A stretch of DNA of 64,000 nt from Devosia limi DSM 17137 (lineage in GTDB: Bacteria; Pseudomonadota; Alphaproteobacteria; Rhizobiales; Devosiaceae): the NCBI RefSeq assembly GCF_900128975.1, contig NZ_FQVC01000001.1, positions 124,001-188,000 on the forward strand. The letters run 5' to 3'. The notes beneath the pieces were generated by a model, which saw only the letters and a list, made by a program, of their open reading frames with translations, was not told the origin of the DNA and did not search any database. Each line of letters starts with the position of its first letter. Position 1 is the stretch's first letter. The position numbers and the translations under genes are program-made. Of the stretch, positions 62,335 to 64,000 are shown piece by piece.

Positions 62335-63228
62335 ATGACCGCCCCACAGCGTTCCGACGACCGGGCCGGCATGGCCTGGTTGATGGGTGACATGCTGCTC
62401 GTCACGATGATGACCGTCCTGGTCAAGATCGAGGGCGCCAATTATCCGGCAATCCAGCTGGTGTTCATCCGCTCGCTGATCGGGCTGGTGAGCGTGTTGC
62501 CGCTGGCCTGGCGGCATCGTGCCGAGATCGCCGGCACCAGGCGGGTGGGCGGCCATCTGGTCCGCGTCAGCTGCAACACGCTGGCGCTGAGCTGCAATTT
62601 TGCGGCGCTCACTGCCCTGCCGCTGGCGCTGGCCAATGCCATCGGCTTCATGCGCCCGCTGGTGGTGCTGGTCTTCGCCGTGTTCATGCTCGGCGAACGG
62701 GTTGGCCCGATCCGCTGGATCGGCACCATTATCGGCTTTGCCGGGGTGCTGGTCATGGTGGCGCCCGGCAATGTCCCGCTCAATCTGGGGTTAGCTGCCG
62801 CTTTCGGCTCGGTGCTGTTCGGCTCGCTCGCCGTGGTGCAGACCCGTTCCTTGCGTGAAGAGAACACCACCGTGCTGATGGTGTTCTATACGGTCGGGCT
62901 GACGCTCCTCACCGCCATTCCCGCCGCCTTTGTGTGGGAGCCGGTGGCGCTGGGCGACTGGCCGACGCTGCTCGCGATCGGCGTTCTGGCACAGGTGGGG
63001 CAATACTGCTTCCTGCGCGCCTATCAATCGACCCCGGCCAATGTGCTGGCGCCGCTGGGCTATCTCTCCATCGTCTTTGCCGCCTTGACCGGCTATTTCT
63101 TTTTCGACGAAGTCCCCGGCTGGACCACCCTGCTCGGCGTCATCGTCATTCTGGTGGCGCTGCAGCTGACCAATCTTTTCGACCGCGGCCCGCGCCGCAA
63201 GGAGCCCGAAATTGACGCAAAGCTTTGA
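62335..63228 (+). CDS. DMT family (EamA) transporter
   Basis: A 297-residue membrane protein of the drug/metabolite transporter superfamily with two EamA domains and about ten hydrophobic segments. The first domain contains AIQLVFIRSLIGLVSVLPLAWRHR and LALANAIGFMRPLVVLVFAVFMLGERV, the second FLRAYQSTPANVLAPLGYLSIVFAALTGYFFFDEVPG. Such transporters export or import small metabolites. It begins 1 base after the PIG-L gene and overlaps the following oxidoreductase gene by 17 bases, so the three are an operon. Confidence 0.88.
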   Translation: MTAPQRSDDRAGMAWLMGDMLLVTMMTVLVKIEGANYPAIQLVFIRSLIGLVSVLPLAWRHRAEIAGTRRVGGHLVRVSCNTLALSCNFAALTALPLALANAIGFMRPLVVLVFAVFMLGERVGPIRWIGTIIGFAGVLVMVAPGNVPLNLGLAAAFGSVLFGSLAVVQTRSLREENTTVLMVFYTVGLTLLTAIPAAFVWEPVALGDWPTLLAIGVLAQVGQYCFLRAYQSTPANVLAPLGYLSIVFAALTGYFFFDEVPGWTTLLGVIVILVALQLTNLFDRGPRRKEPEIDAKL

Positions 63229-64000
63229 CTTCGCCGTAGTGGGCCTTGGTGCCATGGGCAGCGCGAGCCTTTATCAGCTGGCCAGGCGCGGCGTCCGCGT
63301 CGTCGGTATTGACCGGTTCGAGCCGCCGCACAATCAGGGTTCATCCCATGGCGAAACCCGCATCACCCGCCGCGGCATTGGTGAGGGCGAAGCCTATGTG
63401 CCGCTGGCCATGCGCTCGCATGAACTGTGGCGCGAAATCGAGGCCGAGACCGGCGCGGCGCTGCTGCACGAAATCGGCAGCCTGATCATTGCCAGGCCGG
63501 GCGACATGGTGGAGCGGCCGGGCCGCACCGCCTTTATCGACCGCTCGATCAAGGCGGCGCAGCACTATGGCATCGAGCACGAAGTGCTGTCGGCCGACGA
63601 GATCCGCAGCCGCCATCCGCATTTCACCCCGCAGGATGACGAAATCGGTTATTTCGAGCCGGGCGGCGGCTACCTCAATGTCGAAGGCTGTGTCGGCGCC
63701 AATCTCGATCTCGCCGTCCGCCATGGCGCTATCACCATGCTCGGCGCCGAAGTGCTGTCCATTGTTCCCGACGGCGATGGTGTGCGGATCACCACGACCG
63801 CCGATACGATCCTCGCCGGTCAGGTGGCGGTTTCGGCCGGCGCCTGGGCGGGGCAGCTATTGGGCGAGCCATTCTCCAGCATTCTCAAGCCAACACGGCA
63901 GGTGATGCACTGGTACGAAATCGACCCGGCCCTGACCCAGGCCTGGGCAGGATCACCCGTATTCATGTGGCCGCATGGCGAGGATGGCGACGGCTTCTTC
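63212..64000 (+). CDS. Sarcosine oxidase/N-methyltryptophan oxidase-like FAD oxidoreductase (3' truncated by window)
   Basis: The 5' part of an FAD enzyme, 263 residues in the window and cut off by its end. It starts at TTG (63212) with AAGGAG 7 bases upstream. The dinucleotide-binding motif is GLGAMGSASLYQLARRG, followed by GIDRFEPPHNQGSSHGETRITRRG, the feature of monomeric sarcosine oxidase and N-methyltryptophan oxidase (SolA) proteins, where the FAD-linking cysteine comes later; SAGAWAGQLLG is also present. It should oxidise an N-methyl amino acid or a related amine. It overlaps the transporter gene by 17 bases. An ATG-initiated version would miss the FAD motif. Confidence 0.85.
   Translation, partial: MTQSFDFAVVGLGAMGSASLYQLARRGVRVVGIDRFEPPHNQGSSHGETRITRRGIGEGEAYVPLAMRSHELWREIEAETGAALLHEIGSLIIARPGDMVERPGRTAFIDRSIKAAQHYGIEHEVLSADEIRSRHPHFTPQDDEIGYFEPGGGYLNVEGCVGANLDLAVRHGAITMLGAEVLSIVPDGDGVRITTTADTILAGQVAVSAGAWAGQLLGEPFSSILKPTRQVMHWYEIDPALTQAWAGSPVFMWPHGEDGDGFF

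Overview
The window reads as a chromosomal segment of a GC-rich alphaproteobacterium, most likely of the order Hyphomicrobiales and possibly close to Devosia. This is an inference from gene families: MlaEFD with a separate lipoprotein, the IclR-type pca cluster, ExoD, many CUT1 sugar ABC operons with LacI regulators, and REP-like palindromes between genes. No rRNA, tRNA, CRISPR array, transposase or phage gene was seen. Coding density is high and most starts have a Shine-Dalgarno sequence.

Layout. Positions 1-6.5 kb hold a lipid kinase and a divergent PAP2 phosphatase, an Mla-type lipid transport operon (mlaE-mlaF-mlaD-lipoprotein) and a cold-shock gene. From 6.7 to 14 kb lie a receiver-only response regulator divergent from a GAF histidine kinase, metY, DUF488, a MliC-like protein, ExoD, an AraC regulator, and small SH3 and SHOCT proteins. 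From 14.2 to 18.5 kb there is an arginine deiminase operon without arcB or arcC (arcD-like antiporter, arcA, nhaC). From 18.6 to 23.6 kb is the lower beta-ketoadipate pathway (pcaI-pcaJ-pcaF-pcaB) with a divergent IclR regulator. From 23.7 to 25.1 kb is a small ArsR/NIPSNAP/ABM operon. From 25.3 to 28.1 kb is a sulfate transporter (sbp-cysT-cysW) with no cysA beside it.

Positions 28.1-29.4 kb hold a repeat-rich region made by a tandem duplication that also copied and deleted part of the neighbouring citE-like gene. That gene (29.2-30.0 kb) is translationally coupled to a class III CoA-transferase. From 31.4 to 40.4 kb a LacI-controlled operon combines an alginate-transporter-like ABC system with two ADP-ribosylglycohydrolase-fold proteins.

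Positions 40.8-63.2 kb are the most intriguing part: a GH38-like glycosidase and LacI regulator, a CUT1 ABC transporter with a PHP phosphoesterase-like protein, an inosose-dehydratase-like isomerase, a Gfo/Idh/MocA dehydrogenase, a second ABC importer coupled to a glycerophosphodiesterase, an inositol-monophosphatase-family enzyme, a Na/Pi cotransporter, a large PIG-L deacetylase, a DMT exporter and a partial sarcosine-oxidase-like gene. Together the families would fit uptake and breakdown of a glycosylated inositol phosphodiester, for example headgroups of plant or fungal sphingolipids. This is a hypothesis drawn from gene families only.

Two families of short palindromes are scattered between genes. 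One is an ATTCCCGC-type hairpin. The other is a CCCTCCCC-type palindrome that usually occurs as a facing pair about 110-120 bp long.
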